Assembly: GCF_024679095.1 (NCBI RefSeq)
Contig: NC_066520.1
Location: 12,229,709-12,293,708 of the forward strand
Direction of reading: 5' to 3'
From: Eriocheir sinensis
Lineage: Eukaryota; Arthropoda; Malacostraca; Decapoda; Varunidae
DNA length: 64,000 nucleotides
The stretch's first letter is position 1, and every line of letters begins with the position of its first letter. The translations under genes and the position numbers were made by a program. This document shows, piece by piece, positions 12,324 to 24,023 of this stretch. The notes under the pieces were generated by a model. It was not told the DNA's origin, searched no databases, and saw only the letters and a program-made list of their open reading frames with translations.

Positions 12324-13935
12324 AACAGGGTCAGTGGCGTAGCTAAGGGTCTTCAGATTAACAGGCCTATGAGATGACAGTTACCTCGAGGAGAGGGATT
12401 TTTTTCAGTCTTGTGCATATTTCTGTCATATCAATTATCAGAGTCGTATACCCCAGGGGGGGGTCAGACGACTCCATCTGCTAAAAGGTCCACTGTCTAA
12501 GAAAATCAAAAAGAAAAACTGGAACAAAAGTCCCCGAACCCCATCACCCCTCAAGTGCCTACCAAGGTCCACATTTAGTAGAAAAAAGACACACACACCC
12601 TGTAACAGCTCTGGGTACGCCCCCGATCATCGTTTTACAGCTCTGGGTACGCCCCCGATCATCGTTTTACAGCTCTGGGTACGCCCCCGATCATCGTTTT
12701 ACAGCTCTGGGTACGCCCCCGATCATCGTTTTACAGCTCTGGGTACGCCCCCGATCATCGTTTTACAGCTCTGGGTACGCCCCCGATCATCGTTTTACAG
12801 CTCTGGGTACGCCCCGATCATCGTTTTACAGCTCTGGGTACGCCCCCGATCATCGTTTTACAGCTCTGGGTACGCCCCAGATCATCGTTTTACAGCTCTG
12901 GGTACGCCCCTGATCATCGTTTTACAGCTCTGGGTACGCCCCCGATCATCGTTTTACAGCTCTGGGTACGCCCGCGATCATCGTCTTACTGCTCTGGGTA
13001 CGACCCCGATCATCGTTTTACAGCTCTGGGTACGCCCCTGATCATCGTTTTACAGCTCTGGGTACGCCCCTGATCATCGTTTTACAGCTCTGGGTACGCC
13101 CCTGATCATCGTATTACAGCTCTGGGTACGCCTCTGATCATCGTTTTACAGCTCTGGGTACGCCTCTGATCATCGTTTTACAGCTCTGGGTACGCCCCTG
13201 ATCATCGTTTTACAGCTCTGGGTACGCCCCCGATCATCGTTTTACAGCTCTGGGTACGCCTCTGATCATCGTTTTACAGCTCTGGGTACGCCCCTGATCA
13301 TCGTTTTACAGCTCTGGGTACGCCCCCGATCATCGTTTTACAGCTCTGGGTACGCCCCTGATCATCGTTTTACAGCTCTGGGTACGCCCCAGATCATCGT
13401 TTTACAGCTCTGGGTACGCCTCTGATCATCGTTTTACAGCTCTGGGTACGCCCCTGATCATCGTTTTACAGCTCTGGGTACGCCCCCAATCATCGTTTTA
13501 CAGCTCTGGGTACGCCCCTGATCATCGTTTTACAGCTCTGGGTACGCCTCTGATCATCGTTTTACAGCTCTGGGTACGCCTCTGATCATCGTTTTACAGC
13601 TCTGGGTACGCCTCTGATCATCGTTTTACAGCTCTGGGTACGCCCCTGATCATCGTTTTACAGCTCTGGGTACGCCCCTGATCATCGTTTTACAGCTCTG
13701 GGTACGCCTCTGATCATCGTTTTACAGCTCTGGGTACGCCTCTGATCATCGTTTTACAGCTCTGGGTACGCCTCTGATCATCGTTTTACAGCTCTGGGTA
13801 CGCCCCTGATCATCGTTTTACAGCTCTGGGTACGCCCCTGATCATCGTTTTACAGCTCTGGGTACGCCTCTGATCATCGCATCTTTTTGGCATTTTCCGA
13901 TGGGTGCCAGTCTTAGCTAAGCCACTGAACAGGGC
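12324..13935. mobile_element. non-autonomous hAT-type element filled with a 32-bp minisatellite
   Basis: The left terminal repeat CAGTGGCGTAGCTAAG (12332-12347) and the right CTTAGCTAAGCCACTG (13912-13927) are inverted copies matching at 15 of 16 positions. They are flanked by AACAGGGT (12324-12331) and AACAGGGC (13928-13935), an 8-bp target duplication with one mismatch, as expected for hAT. The element proper is 1596 bp, with no transposase frame. Most of the interior is a tandem array. A CAGTG start and an 8-bp duplication both fit hAT; the superfamily call rests on these. Confidence 0.9.
12603..13880. repeat. 32-bp tandem minisatellite, 40 copies
   Basis: The unit contains ACAGCTCTGGGTACGCC followed by a variable pyrimidine pair and GATCATCGTTTT. 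The first ACAG is at 12605 and the last at 13852. That makes 39 intervals of 32 bases, with one of 31 (a lost C near 12810). Variants are not random: CCCCCG units dominate the left end, and CCCCTG and CCTCTG units the middle and right. Adjacent units carry the same variant in blocks, suggesting duplication in groups. Confidence 0.97.
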
Positions 13936-15600
13936 AATGGTGAGTGTTCAGGGTTGTAAAAGACATGATTGATGCAAACCAAAATGTTGCTGCTTCTGGG
14001 GAACACATGACCAGAGTTACCTGAATGATGCTTATATTTTTACTGCAGTATATAATTAATTCTTCCATAACATCTTAGTCACGAGTTTCACAGAAGCAAT
14101 AGAGTAAAAAAGTTAGTAACGAGCTTCAAAGAGAGATCCGACGGATGGATAGCCACTCGATTAAATGACAAATTTCTACTGACTTTGCTTTTATGGGAAA
14201 TGGGGCAGCAATGACAGTCTGATGGATGAATCAAATTGCATACTATGTTTATAATTGTAAGACTGAGACGAGTTAAAATCAGTAATCTTTCCGGGAGGGA
14301 GTATAGAGACACCTCTCAAACAAACTTTAATCATTCTTTTTTTTTTTCCTTGTCATCTTTTTACAGTAGTAGTACGTTACTGGCCTTTCTCTGATTGTCT
14401 TGCCTTTTGATTTGCTTCCTGTACTGTTAAAAAAAAAAAAACTGCAGCATCACAGCATCAGTGCCCTGGTGGTCATGTTTCACAAGACTTGACACTGAAG
14501 GACTCATCAGAATAAAGTATTTAATTGCTTTTTGGGGGAAAGATGAAGTGTCAAACGTAGTCAGTTTAAGGGAGAGAAGTAACTACCATGCTGCTAGGCT
14601 GTCAGGAAAACTGAGGCAAGTTGAGCCCTCAAGAACCACTCTTCCACAAGCGTCAAAACAGCAAGAGAGCAGAACCTATAAAACCTCCTTTGTCTTAAAA
14701 GGTGAGGCTGATGGATATGACGCACGAGTTGGGAGGATAATGCAGTTTCTTATACACTTGTAGCTCTTTTAAAGTTGGCACTTGTGTGCTTATGATTCAT
14801 ACGGCTCGTTTTTTATGATATATAAGGTAAATCTCAAATTATGAGCATTTATTGGAGTTCTTTAGAGTGTAGGGGCTTCACAGAAGTTGCTATTGCAGAT
14901 ATGGAATCTGGTGGGAGACTGGAGACACTTCTCTCACTTGCTAGCTTTCTGGTGTCTTAATAACCCTCAGCGAACATCTAAGATAGAGATTATCCCTGCT
15001 TTCCTATGGCAGCCATATAAGTTCACTCCTAATAATGTCTACAGTGCCTGGTCAGAATCCTCTGTTGACACTCATCGTGCTGCTCGAATAGTTCTACAGG
15101 ACACTTCTCCAGACATGAAGGAGGAAGCGAGTGACGGAAGCAGAGGTCCTTGACACCTCATTGTGGGCCCACTTGGGAGCCATTTCAGTCATCAGAACCA
15201 CGGAAGCACCTCTGGAAAGTTTGGTCTCATTGTACGTCACTGGTGGTAGACCATTCATTATTAGTTACTACTATAGGCATTTATAAAAATTAGGTTCCCC
15301 TACTTCACTACAGCAGAAACCTGTTGCATGAGGAATAGAAAATTCATGACGAATAAACTATACACAGTAGCTACCATTCCATGCTGTCCTCTAATTTTCA
15401 AATCTTTACTTGTAGATGTTCTTTCCTCCAGTGCTGTAATCTTGGCAGAGATTAGGCACCAGAGAACCATGAATAGATATGACAGCTGATGCGCAGAAAA
15501 GGGACTTGACAACCTAAAGGATACCTATCTGGATGGCCATCTAACATGTGGAGAGGTGTCATTAAAAGTACACAATGAGGACATCTCAATGAAGAAAACT
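13936..15600. other. intergenic stretch, no gene recognised
   Basis: Two open frames near 14461-14763 and 14887-15153 have no recognisable domain or splice structure. AT-rich spacer otherwise. Confidence 0.4.
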
Positions 15601-15777
15601 GGCAAGCAGGGATGTTCATACTCCATGTAGCAATTGAAAGGATCTCTGCACCCGGGTTTCTTCATTGTGAAGAAAGGAGGCAGCTCAAGGGCACACAAAA
15701 AAAGAAAACAATAATAAAAAAAAGCCCGCTACTTGCTGCTCCTAAAAAAGAAACAAAAGAGGTGGCCGAAAGCGAGA

Positions 15778-17115
15778 TCAAATACGGGAGGAGAGATGTT
15801 CTGAAACCCTCCTCTTGAAAGAGTTCAAGTCGTAGGCAGGAGGAAATACAGATGAAGGAAGATTGTTCCAGAGTTTACCAGCGTGAGGGATGAAAGAGTG
15901 AAGATGCTGGTTAACTCTTGCATAAGGGGTTTGGACAGTATAGGGAAGAGCATGAGTAGAAAGTCGAGTATAGCGGGGCCGCGGGAGGGGGGGAGGCATG
16001 CAGTTAGCAAGTTCAGAAGAGCAGTCAGCGTGAAAATATCGATAGAAGATAGAGAGGCAACATTGCTGCGGAATTTAAGAGGTAGAAGACTATCAGTATG
16101 AGGAGGAGAGCTGATGAGACGAAGAGCCTTAGCCTCCACTCTGTCCAGAAGAGCTGTGTGAGTGGAGCCCCCCCACACATGAGATGCATACTCCATACGA
16201 GGGCGGACAAGGCCCCTGTATATGGACAGCAACTGTGCAGGGGAGAAGAACTGGCGGAGACGGTACAGAACGCCCAGCCTCGAGGAAGCTGTTTTAGTAA
16301 GAGATGAGATATGAAGTTTCCAGTTGAGATTTTGAGTTAAGGATAGACCGAGGATGTTTAGTGTTGAGGAAGGTGATAGCTGGGTGTTGTCAAAGAATAG
16401 GGGATAGTTGTTTGGAAGATTGTGTCGAGTGGATAGGTGGAGAAACTGTGTTTTTGAGGCGTTGAAGGGCACCAGGTTCTTCTTGCCCCAATCGGAAATA
16501 ATAGTAAGGTCTGAGGCTAAGCGTTCTGCAGCCTCCAGCCTTGAGTCGTTAAGTTCCTGTAGGGTGGGTCTTCTATTAAAAGAAGTTGAGTAATGCAGAG
16601 TGGAATCATCGGCGTAGGAATGGATAGGACAGTTCGAAGACTGATTGCGAATGACAGTCTCCATTAACTTACAAACAATATATGTCAGGCTAATTGGTCG
16701 ATAGTTTTCTGGATGAGACTTGTCCCCCTTTTTGAAAATTGGTGTGACATTTGCTAGTTTCCAATCCGACGGGACTTTTCCAGCTGTTAAAGATTTATTG
16801 AATATGATGGAGAGCGGTTTACAAATTTGATGTTTGATTTCTTTTAAGACCCAAGGGGTAATTTTGTCTGGACCAGGAGCTTTGCTTACTTTAATCTTTT
16901 CAATTGTGCATAAAATGTCACTTTCTACGATGAGCACGCCACTTAACATCTTTTCGGTCCTTCTAACATCCGGCGGTTGAGGTGATAAACAATCTTCGTT
17001 GGTAAATACGGATGCGAAAAAGTTATTTAGGATTGTAGCCATTTCATTTTCATCGTTCGTGTGGTTACCATTCTCATTAGCAAGCGGTCCGATACCACAA
17101 GTGAGTGACTTTTTA
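15778..17115 (-). pseudogene. LINE ORF2 reverse transcriptase with internal deletion
   Basis: The frame from 17042 has KAPGPDKITPWVLKE, PIFKKGDKSHPENYRPISL and KLMETVIRNQ, typical early RT blocks. It then jumps directly to PIHSYADDSTLHYS, which holds the YADD catalytic motif. The roughly 100 residues normally between these, including the block with P-Q-G-S-x-L-G-P, are missing, apparently by an in-frame deletion near 16635. The thumb and C-terminal region follow (ILGLSLTQNLNWKLHI, then a frameshift near 16000 and AGKLWNNLPSSVFPPAYDLN). Confidence 0.9.
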
Positions 17116-17119
17116 TTAT

Positions 17120-18205
17120 TTACATAGCTAAAAATTCTTTAGGATTAGATTTACTCGTTTCCGCTATATATTCTTCAAAAAATTTCCTGCTTCGTTTTAT
17201 TAATTTCTTGGTTTCGCGGCGAATTCTGTCCAACTTTAGTTTGTCAGCCTCACTCTGAGTTGATATGTATCTACTGTATACGCGTTTTTTAAGAGATAGG
17301 CTATTTTGAATTTCGTTATTCCACCATTTGGGTTTCTTCTTAAAAGCTGAACGTCTGTTACGACAGGGTACGCAAATACTTATGGTATTGTTCAATATTG
17401 TGTTGAAGGCCCCCCAAGATTTATTAATATCTGTTTCCGCCGTGATTTCAGTCCAGTCAGAATTATTTAGAATTGATCGGAGTCTTACGAAATTCGCTCT
17501 CTGATAATCAGGCACCTTTTCTTTACTAGGAGTTATTTTACTTTCTTTCATATTGATGCTGAATGTGATTGTTCGGTGATCGCTAGAACTAAAAATTGGA
17601 CCAACATTTACTTCGTTAACTAGATCAGCTGTCGTTGAAAAGATAAGGTCAAGTATATTATTTTCCCGAGTCGGTTCTTGAACGTGTTGATGTAAATCAC
17701 TTTCTAGTAAATTTGTGTACAGGTCGAGCCTTGTATGACAGTTCAACGGTTCACCCCATCTTTTCACTGGCAAGTTAAAGTCCCCAACAATTACTGCCTC
17801 GCAACTGCTACTTGTTTCTAATAATAATTCACTTAATGCGTGGTCGATATCAAGAGTCTGCCTTGGCGGTCTGTAGATAAGTCCTATTACTATTTTACGA
17901 GATTTATTTTTTATTTCAATGAAGACCGTGTCTACATTGGTTATAATATCTGTTTTCATGGATCTGGATGGAGAGAGTTGTGGATATAAAAGATAACGCC
18001 TCCACCCTGTCTGTTCTCTCTTTCATGGCTAAAGATGGTATAACCCGGTAATCTATATTCCGCAATGAAATCTCTATTTGAAGAGTCTATCCAAGATTCT
18101 GTGACTCCGATGATGTGATAATGATTTGTAGCTGCGAGGACTTCTAAGTCTTCAAATTTGTTACATAGGCTACGAGCGTTTACATAGCAAGCTTTAATGT
18201 GATTC
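17120..18205 (-). pseudogene. LINE ORF2 endonuclease domain (frameshifted)
   Basis: The N-terminal part (about 18205-17966) reads ACYVNARSLCNKFEDLE, then GVTESWIDSS and GGGVIFYIHNSLHPD. A one-base shift near 17962 leads into the 279-residue frame with VIGLIYRPPR, VGDFNLP and SSSDHRTI. The N in NARSL, the E in TESW, GDFN and SDH are the standard catalytic and fold motifs of the apurinic-type endonuclease of LINEs. Another one-base shift near 17125 separates it from the RT frame. Confidence 0.88.
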
Positions 18206-18236
18206 GAGTCGGGGGTTTCGCGGGTTGAGTGCTCCC

Positions 18237-19708
18237 TTACGGTGGAGCTGCTGGTGTTCTCGCCTCCGCGTTTTTTGGCTTTCGAAGAGCCATTTGGTCA
18301 CAGAGCAGCCTTCCGAAACGGGCTGCTTCAACAGGGTTTAAGTGGATGCCATCAGCAAGGAACAAGTCTGAATCGTAGTAAAAACTGTTCCACAAGTTAG
18401 CGAACTTGACGTTTTCTTGTGAGCAAAGGGACTGAAGTCTGTTGTTTGTGCTGAAGGCCTTACTGTAAAAGCTAGATTCGGCACCGACCCTCGGGAGGAT
18501 TTCTGAGATTATGATGTTACTGGCATCCGTTTTACGTTTATACTGCTTGATCATGCGGCGGTATTTCTCAAGCAGTTCCTCAGAACGGGTTGTCTTTACG
18601 TCATTTGTCCCCGCGTGAATGACAGAGGGTGTTTCGGTCGGCATTTCTCATGACATCATCGCACGCTGCGGTGATGTCGTCCAGTCTGGCACCTGGATAC
18701 CAGTAACGTTTTCTGCGGCCGTTTGATGAACGACCACAGAAATCAACCAGCTGGCCACGCACCATGGAGTCCCCAACTAGGCGAGTCTCAAACTCATCCT
18801 CCATGGTGTCTGCCAGCACCTGGAACCTATTGAAGGTAGTGGGGGTCAGTAAATCCTTGGTTGTCTGCTTCGGTTTGGCTCCATTCCCTACAGGTTGGAA
18901 CTCGACATCCTGTGAAGCAGGAAGAGAAGCGTTAAGTGGGGCAGGCTGGAAGTTGTCCTGTGAGGCAGGCTGGGGGTTAGCCTGTGAGGCAGGCTGGGGG
19001 TTAGCCTGTGAGGCAGGCTGGGGGTTAGCCTGTGAGGCAGGCTGGGGGTTAGCCTGTGAGGCAGGCTGGGGGTTAGCCTGTGAGGCAGGCTGGGGGTTAG
19101 CCTGGGATGGGGCTAGCCTGTGAGGCAGGCTGGGGGTTAGCCTGTGAGGCAGGCTGGGGGTTAGCCTGTGAGGCAGGCTGGGGGTTAGCCTGTGAGGCAG
19201 GCTGGGGGTTAGCCTGTGAGGCAGGCTGGGGGTTAGCCTGTGAGGCAGGCTGGGGATTAGCCTGTGAGTCAGGCTGGGGGTTAGCCTGTGATTCAGGCTG
19301 GAGTTAGCCTGTGAGGCAGGTTGTGGGTTAGCCTGTGTGGCAGACTGGGAGGTGGCCTGTGAGACAGGCTGGGGGTTATCCTGTGAGGCAGGCTGGGGGT
19401 TAGCCTGTGAGGCAGGCTGGGAGTCAACCTGTGAGGCAGGTAACACGTCCTCCCGTGAAGCAGGAGATTCGTCTGGAGAGGGCACAGTCTCGGTGGAGGG
19501 CCTCTCCACCATCGATGGTGGAGTCACTGCCACATTGCTTGCAACAAATTCCTGAAGGGCTTCGAATTTCTTTTCGTTTGACTTTCCATTCAGTCACAGC
19601 CTTCTGAAGTTGTAATCTTTGAACGCAGAGGCGGCAAGTTCTACTCAGCTGGAAGTACTGAGCTGCAAATCGTCCGGGACAGACGTCACACTTAAGGTTC
19701 GAAGGCAT
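18237..19708 (-). pseudogene. LINE ORF1: Cys-rich finger, 8-residue repeats, SGNH esterase (frameshifted)
   Basis: The frame starting at 19708 has four cysteines in CDVC and CRLC arrangement (MPSNLKCDVCPGR...), a likely small zinc finger. A frameshift near 19560 leads to a Ser/Pro/Glu region and then about twenty copies of ASQANPQP. The esterase follows: GDSM (block I, codons at about 18767-18775), then after a frameshift near 18640 VIHAGTND (block III) and DGIHLN (block V, about 18338-18358). Ser, Asp and His expected for the catalytic triad are all still encoded, although in two frames. Confidence 0.85.
18955..19430 (-). repeat. 24-bp coding minisatellite inside LINE ORF1
   Basis: The unit on the + strand contains GAGGCAGGCTGGGGGTTAGC and is 24 bases long, encoding the 8-residue ASQANPQP on the - strand. 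About nineteen units are present, a few with indels that shift the frame and read as SLPHRLTP instead. Because 24 is a multiple of three, expansion preserves the frame. Confidence 0.93.
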
Positions 19709-19729
19709 TGTTAGAAATTTAAGCGAGTT

Positions 19730-20600
19730 AACAGTTTGGGCAAATATTAAAAGCGCTTTCGAAATAACTTAAATTGTGACCATAAATTGAATTGGATAAA
19801 AATTTTGCATGGAAATTAGATACTGCTGTGTTAGATGCCTCCAACACTGGGAGTTCACTCCCACAGGGTCTTGAAAAAGCCTCATAGACCAATCGCTTGT
19901 CCTGAGCCTCGGTCACGAGAGAGACTTTCACAACCCGGCGCTTTTCAGCTATTGTCCTCGAAGTTTTGTCCCATAGAACGGGGCCGGCGTAGTCACACAG
20001 AGCAGAGCTGGCAAGGGAGGAGAGGAACCAGCAATTCGTTCCCATTTTCCGAAACGTCTAACCCAACTCTGTGACCCTTTCGAGGCCTCGCCAGTGGCAC
20101 CTGTCACCAGGTGTTCTCCACCAACTCTAGAGAGTATCAGACGTCCTTCCTGAGAGACCAAAAAGCTGAAATATTCCTTGAGTATAAGAAAAACCCTCAG
20201 AAACTCCACCTAGAAGCCGGGAGGTACAACCTCAAATGGCCCACGGAAGACATCTCTTTCAGGAGAAAACAAGAACCAGCTGTTATGCAGAATAAGGATG
20301 GGAGTACCGTCGATAGAGGGGAAGGACAGGGAGCTCACACCGACAACTGGTTCCCAGGGAGGCTTTTTAGTGTAGAGGTCGCCACACTCCTCTACACCGC
20401 AGGCCTAAATAAATAGGCACGGTCCAGCTGACTAGGACCCTGGAACTCCAGCCATTGTCTCATAAAGAGATCCTCTGCCTGCAGTCCAATCCACCACTGC
20501 TGCTGCCCAGAGGCTTCACCGTGACCCTAGCACGGGATACAGATCAGGTATTACATCTTGTCCAAGGGTGACCTGAGACTATGCAGAGAAGGGACGTCTA
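19730..20600. other. spacer between two LINE pieces
   Basis: No recognised gene. A frame at 20111-20416 is open for about 100 codons but shows no domain. The segment may include decayed LINE 5' sequence. Confidence 0.35.
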
Positions 20601-20639
20601 GTTCCCTGAGGTGAAAACACTTGACGAAGAGTCTTTGAC

Positions 20640-20815
20640 TACTCTGTCCAAGAGAGCTGTGAGTGGAGCCCCCCCCCCCCCCACACACACACACACATAC
20701 ACACACACTCGTGATGCATACTACACACGAGGGCTGACAAGGCCCCTGTATATGGATAACATATGTGCGGGGGAGAAGAACTGGCGGAGACGATACGCCC
20801 AACCTCGAGGTTAGC
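20640..20815 (-). mobile_element. second fragment of the same CR1-like LINE (RT C-terminal part)
   Basis: The + strand sequence from CTCTGTCCAAGAGAGCTGTG to CCAACCTCGAGG matches 16139-16283 in the same orientation, with a C-run and a CA microsatellite inserted at about 20670-20708 where the first copy reads CCCCCCCACACATG. The fragment encodes the RT thumb region on the - strand. It is truncated at both ends. Confidence 0.82.
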
Positions 20816-20965
20816 ATGTATAGTTACGAATCTGCGGATCCGAGTTCGAATCCCGGCCTAGGCAGTCGGCACATATTCCACCCATCTGTTTATCCTCCCT
20901 TTCGGGATGGTCGATAAATGGCTACCTGAGGAAGTAAAATGTGGTAATCCGGATGTCTCATCGAC
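20810..20965 (+). mobile_element. tRNA-derived SINE-like repeat
   Basis: A Pol III B-box-like GAGTTCGAATCCC (20842-20854) is followed by GGCCTAGGCAGTCGGC and a body with CTCCCTTTCGGGATGGTCG. A good A box is not evident in the expected place, so the left part may be decayed. The body looks like a crustacean SINE family from memory; this needs a library search. Confidence 0.6.
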
Positions 20966-20999
20966 CCATGTTAACAGACTAAAAGGGTCACTTCCCGCC

Positions 21000-22000
21000 A
21001 CAGGCCCTTACCTGTGCGCCAGGCATGTCGATTCAGACAGCCGTGTGAATTACCTGTTTCTGCCACGGAGCCTTTGCTCGATGGATTGTCATGCCTGACT
21101 TGATTAGAAAAAAAAAGGGAAATCCGTAACAAACTATAGGTACACACTAAACAATAAATAAAATGCAACGAAGATGAGCACCGAGGTCACGCACAACTTA
21201 CAGTATGCCTTAAACTTTACCTTACCAGTTAAATAACTTTCTTTTACAGATTTCCTCTCAACCTGAAAGGCAGATGGTCGTCCAGAGCTATTAATGAATA
21301 CTTAAATAATAGCACCCTAACCTTGAAAGGAACGAGCATATGTAAAAATAAAACCCAACTCCTCACCTCAGGTGATACGACAACAGCTGACTACACACCA
21401 CGTGGCCTCCAAGACATTAATACCACTTCAGAATTGCTATGATGGCCTGAAGTGACTCAAGCACACTAGTCCATAAGCACAGCCTTGTTGCAGCTGACAC
21501 ACTGAACCCTATCTTTGTCTGCCTTGGATAGACACAAAAGGTCACTCACGGGGTCCTCGAGGTAAGTTGCACCAATAAAAACTATGTATCCTGTTAAGAC
21601 AATACAAATTTCTAGGAACGCTTACAATGTATTTTACGTAATAACTCCCTGAGATGCAAAAGAATATTCATTGGTAGTTTTATGGGAACACACAAGTAGA
21701 GAACGACACATAATACTCGTAGTTACCTTTACACTATCACCAAGTTTGTAGACAAACTAAAAATGGACACAACACACCTGGAATCTCTTTACATCTCTAG
21801 CCATAGGCACAGCATAACTGAGGACATAGCCGAAACCGAAGCAAAAAGCTAGTTGCCATGACTTACCTCTGAAAGGGCCTAAACGTGGATTGAAGATTGT
21901 GTGTGTATGTGTGTGTGTAATTCACCTCTTGGTCTGCTGCGGGTCTCTCTCGAGACTGCCTACTCACACGCAACATACCAGTAGGTGAAAGAAGATAAAC
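21000..22000. other. intergenic stretch, no gene recognised
   Basis: AT-rich sequence without a supported coding exon. Scattered GT runs only. Confidence 0.4.
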
Positions 22001-22002
22001 CC

Positions 22003-22003
<1 letters not shown>

Positions 22004-22067
<64 letters not shown>
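22004..22067. repeat. (GT)n microsatellite
   Basis: This is an uninterrupted GT run of about 64 bases. Confidence 0.96.
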
Positions 22068-22069
<2 letters not shown>

Positions 22070-22935
22070 CCGGCCGTCAGAATACCCTCATCACCTGTTA
22101 CCCTATTAAAACCAAAGGGTATCAACTGCATATTCTAAATAAGTTCCTGTCCTGTTACCGCACGCGTCTTTACGAACAAGTCAATTTTGATCATTAACGT
22201 AAAAAGTAAAAAGCACACATCATCAGCAGCAGCTGTGGTGAACATCTTAATTGATATTCAAGTGGAAATCACAAGTGTGCAATTGGATGATTACATAGTG
22301 TTGAGACCATTAGAATTACATCAGCGTGACATGTTAATAACCCCTAATTTAACATTAAAGTGAATTGCCATCAACCTCCTCGGCCACCTTGCTCCATAAC
22401 TACCAATATTGATCCTCCCTTTTCTATTTCTATGTTTGCGTTTGTTTGTTTGTCTCTTTGCGTGTAGCCTGCCACGAGTGTAGGGGATAAGTAAGGTAAG
22501 TAAGTAATGGTCGCCTATATACAGGATTGATGGCAAAGATGACATGATGATTAACAAAATAGTAGATGCCCTTAATGCTGAACAAATCATTAATCTGAAA
22601 AAGAAAAAAAAACGTGGGTAAGAACAGGTTCGAAATAGGAGTACAGGAATAGGTAGCCACTAGAGAACAGAACCAAGACTACTGTTAACTATGGAAAAAA
22701 AAACTAATTATTGGCAAAGGGAAAATAGGAAAATGACGGAACAGTGTAATAGTTATAGAGACCATTGCCAACAGTGTGATTAAATCTTTTAAACACGTGT
22801 GAATGACGACAAGCAGAGAATCGTAGGAGGAACTAGTAGTGTTTTTAGGAGAAAGAGGGGGGGAGGGGGGGTGTAAGGGAGAAAAGGAGGGGGGAGTGAG
22901 AAAAGAAGGAAGAAGAGGGATGGATACGATTATAC
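22070..22935. other. intergenic stretch, no gene recognised
   Basis: No exon, RNA gene or inverted-repeat element was recognised. A purine-rich GAGGGGG tract lies at about 22850-22920, just before the CT array. Confidence 0.4.
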
Positions 22936-22936
22936 G

Positions 22937-23050
<114 letters not shown>

Positions 23051-24023
23051 GTACATAATTACGCCTTTCGGAGAAATAATCAATTGGCTCTTCGATATTA
23101 TTCTGTAGGTATTCGATTTTAAAAGTGTATGTTTTGATATCTCGCGTGCATTACCGTCGCAAAGGGGAAGCTGATGATGATGATTGGTACTATTATTTTT
23201 CTTCGTCTTATTATATACTATACACATTTATTACATTTGTAGGGAGGAAGGTAAATAAAAAAAGTATTGATATGTGAATATATCGATACATATAGATAAA
23301 TAGATGAATAGATATACAGATAGTTATATACAGGCATTATTCATCTACAACTACGACAAACCTATCAGGAAGGACACGTGTGGCACAGCCCATGCCTTCT
23401 CATGTCATAATTTCAGTGGCCAAGTGTGGAGAAAAAAGCGCAGCGTGGCTCATTCGCATTCATATCCAATCAACATGAAAACGGAGTCAGCAGCAGGTGC
23501 TAACGGGCCACCTGGCGCAGGTGTGGGTTTCGCATGCCTTTGTTGTGGCCTTATTTTCATAATGCTTAAGAGAAGCAGCCACCTACCGTAACCTGACAGT
23601 CCCAAACTTCTCAACCAAGAGACGGGCGCGCCTCGTCGTCGGGCGTTAGAAACAAAACATCAGCTTCCGAGGACTGGTATGTCAATATAGCCAGGCGTAT
23701 AGCACGTTAAAAAAGGTGTAAAGTTGGGAGCATACGCTATAGCTACGTGTGGACACGTTGTTCATCGTCACATTTGCCCTTGAGGTTGGGGTATAGAGTG
23801 TGATAGGACTATTTAAAAGGAAGTTAGATAAGGTATCTAGTGCTAAAAACAAGTCTAAACAACGCACATTATCAGTAGTCAACCACACTAACTCTCTAAA
23901 TCCCCTGATACAGAATTATGAATACGTCATTATACCACGATCAGCATTATAGTGAGCACTGTCTTATTCTCCCTTACACAGCAGCTCCCCTCCGCTGCGT
24001 GACGGCTGGTTCAGGGCGCGGAG

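Larger units (their letters stand above)
15670..19715 (-). mobile_element. degenerate CR1-like LINE with esterase-bearing ORF1
   Basis: Read on the - strand, the order is: ORF1 with a zinc-finger-like N-terminus, a tandem repeat and an SGNH esterase domain; ORF2 with an apurinic-type endonuclease and a reverse transcriptase; then a 3' tail with the phrase GTGCCCTTGAGCTGCCTCC. An esterase in ORF1 followed by endonuclease-RT ORF2 is the known plan of the CR1 group of non-LTR retrotransposons. At least five frameshifts and an internal deletion in the RT show the copy is dead. The 5' end is not sharply defined; no target duplication was identified. Confidence 0.88.

Noticed and set aside
12603..13880. 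Regular 32-bp repeats resembling a CRISPR array
   Set aside because: The units are directly tandem, with no unique spacers and no cas genes, and lie within a eukaryotic transposon.
18764..19555. Frames on the + strand encoding GLACEAGW repeats
   Set aside because: They are antisense to the ASQANPQP repeats of LINE ORF1. The esterase motifs and zinc finger are on the - strand.
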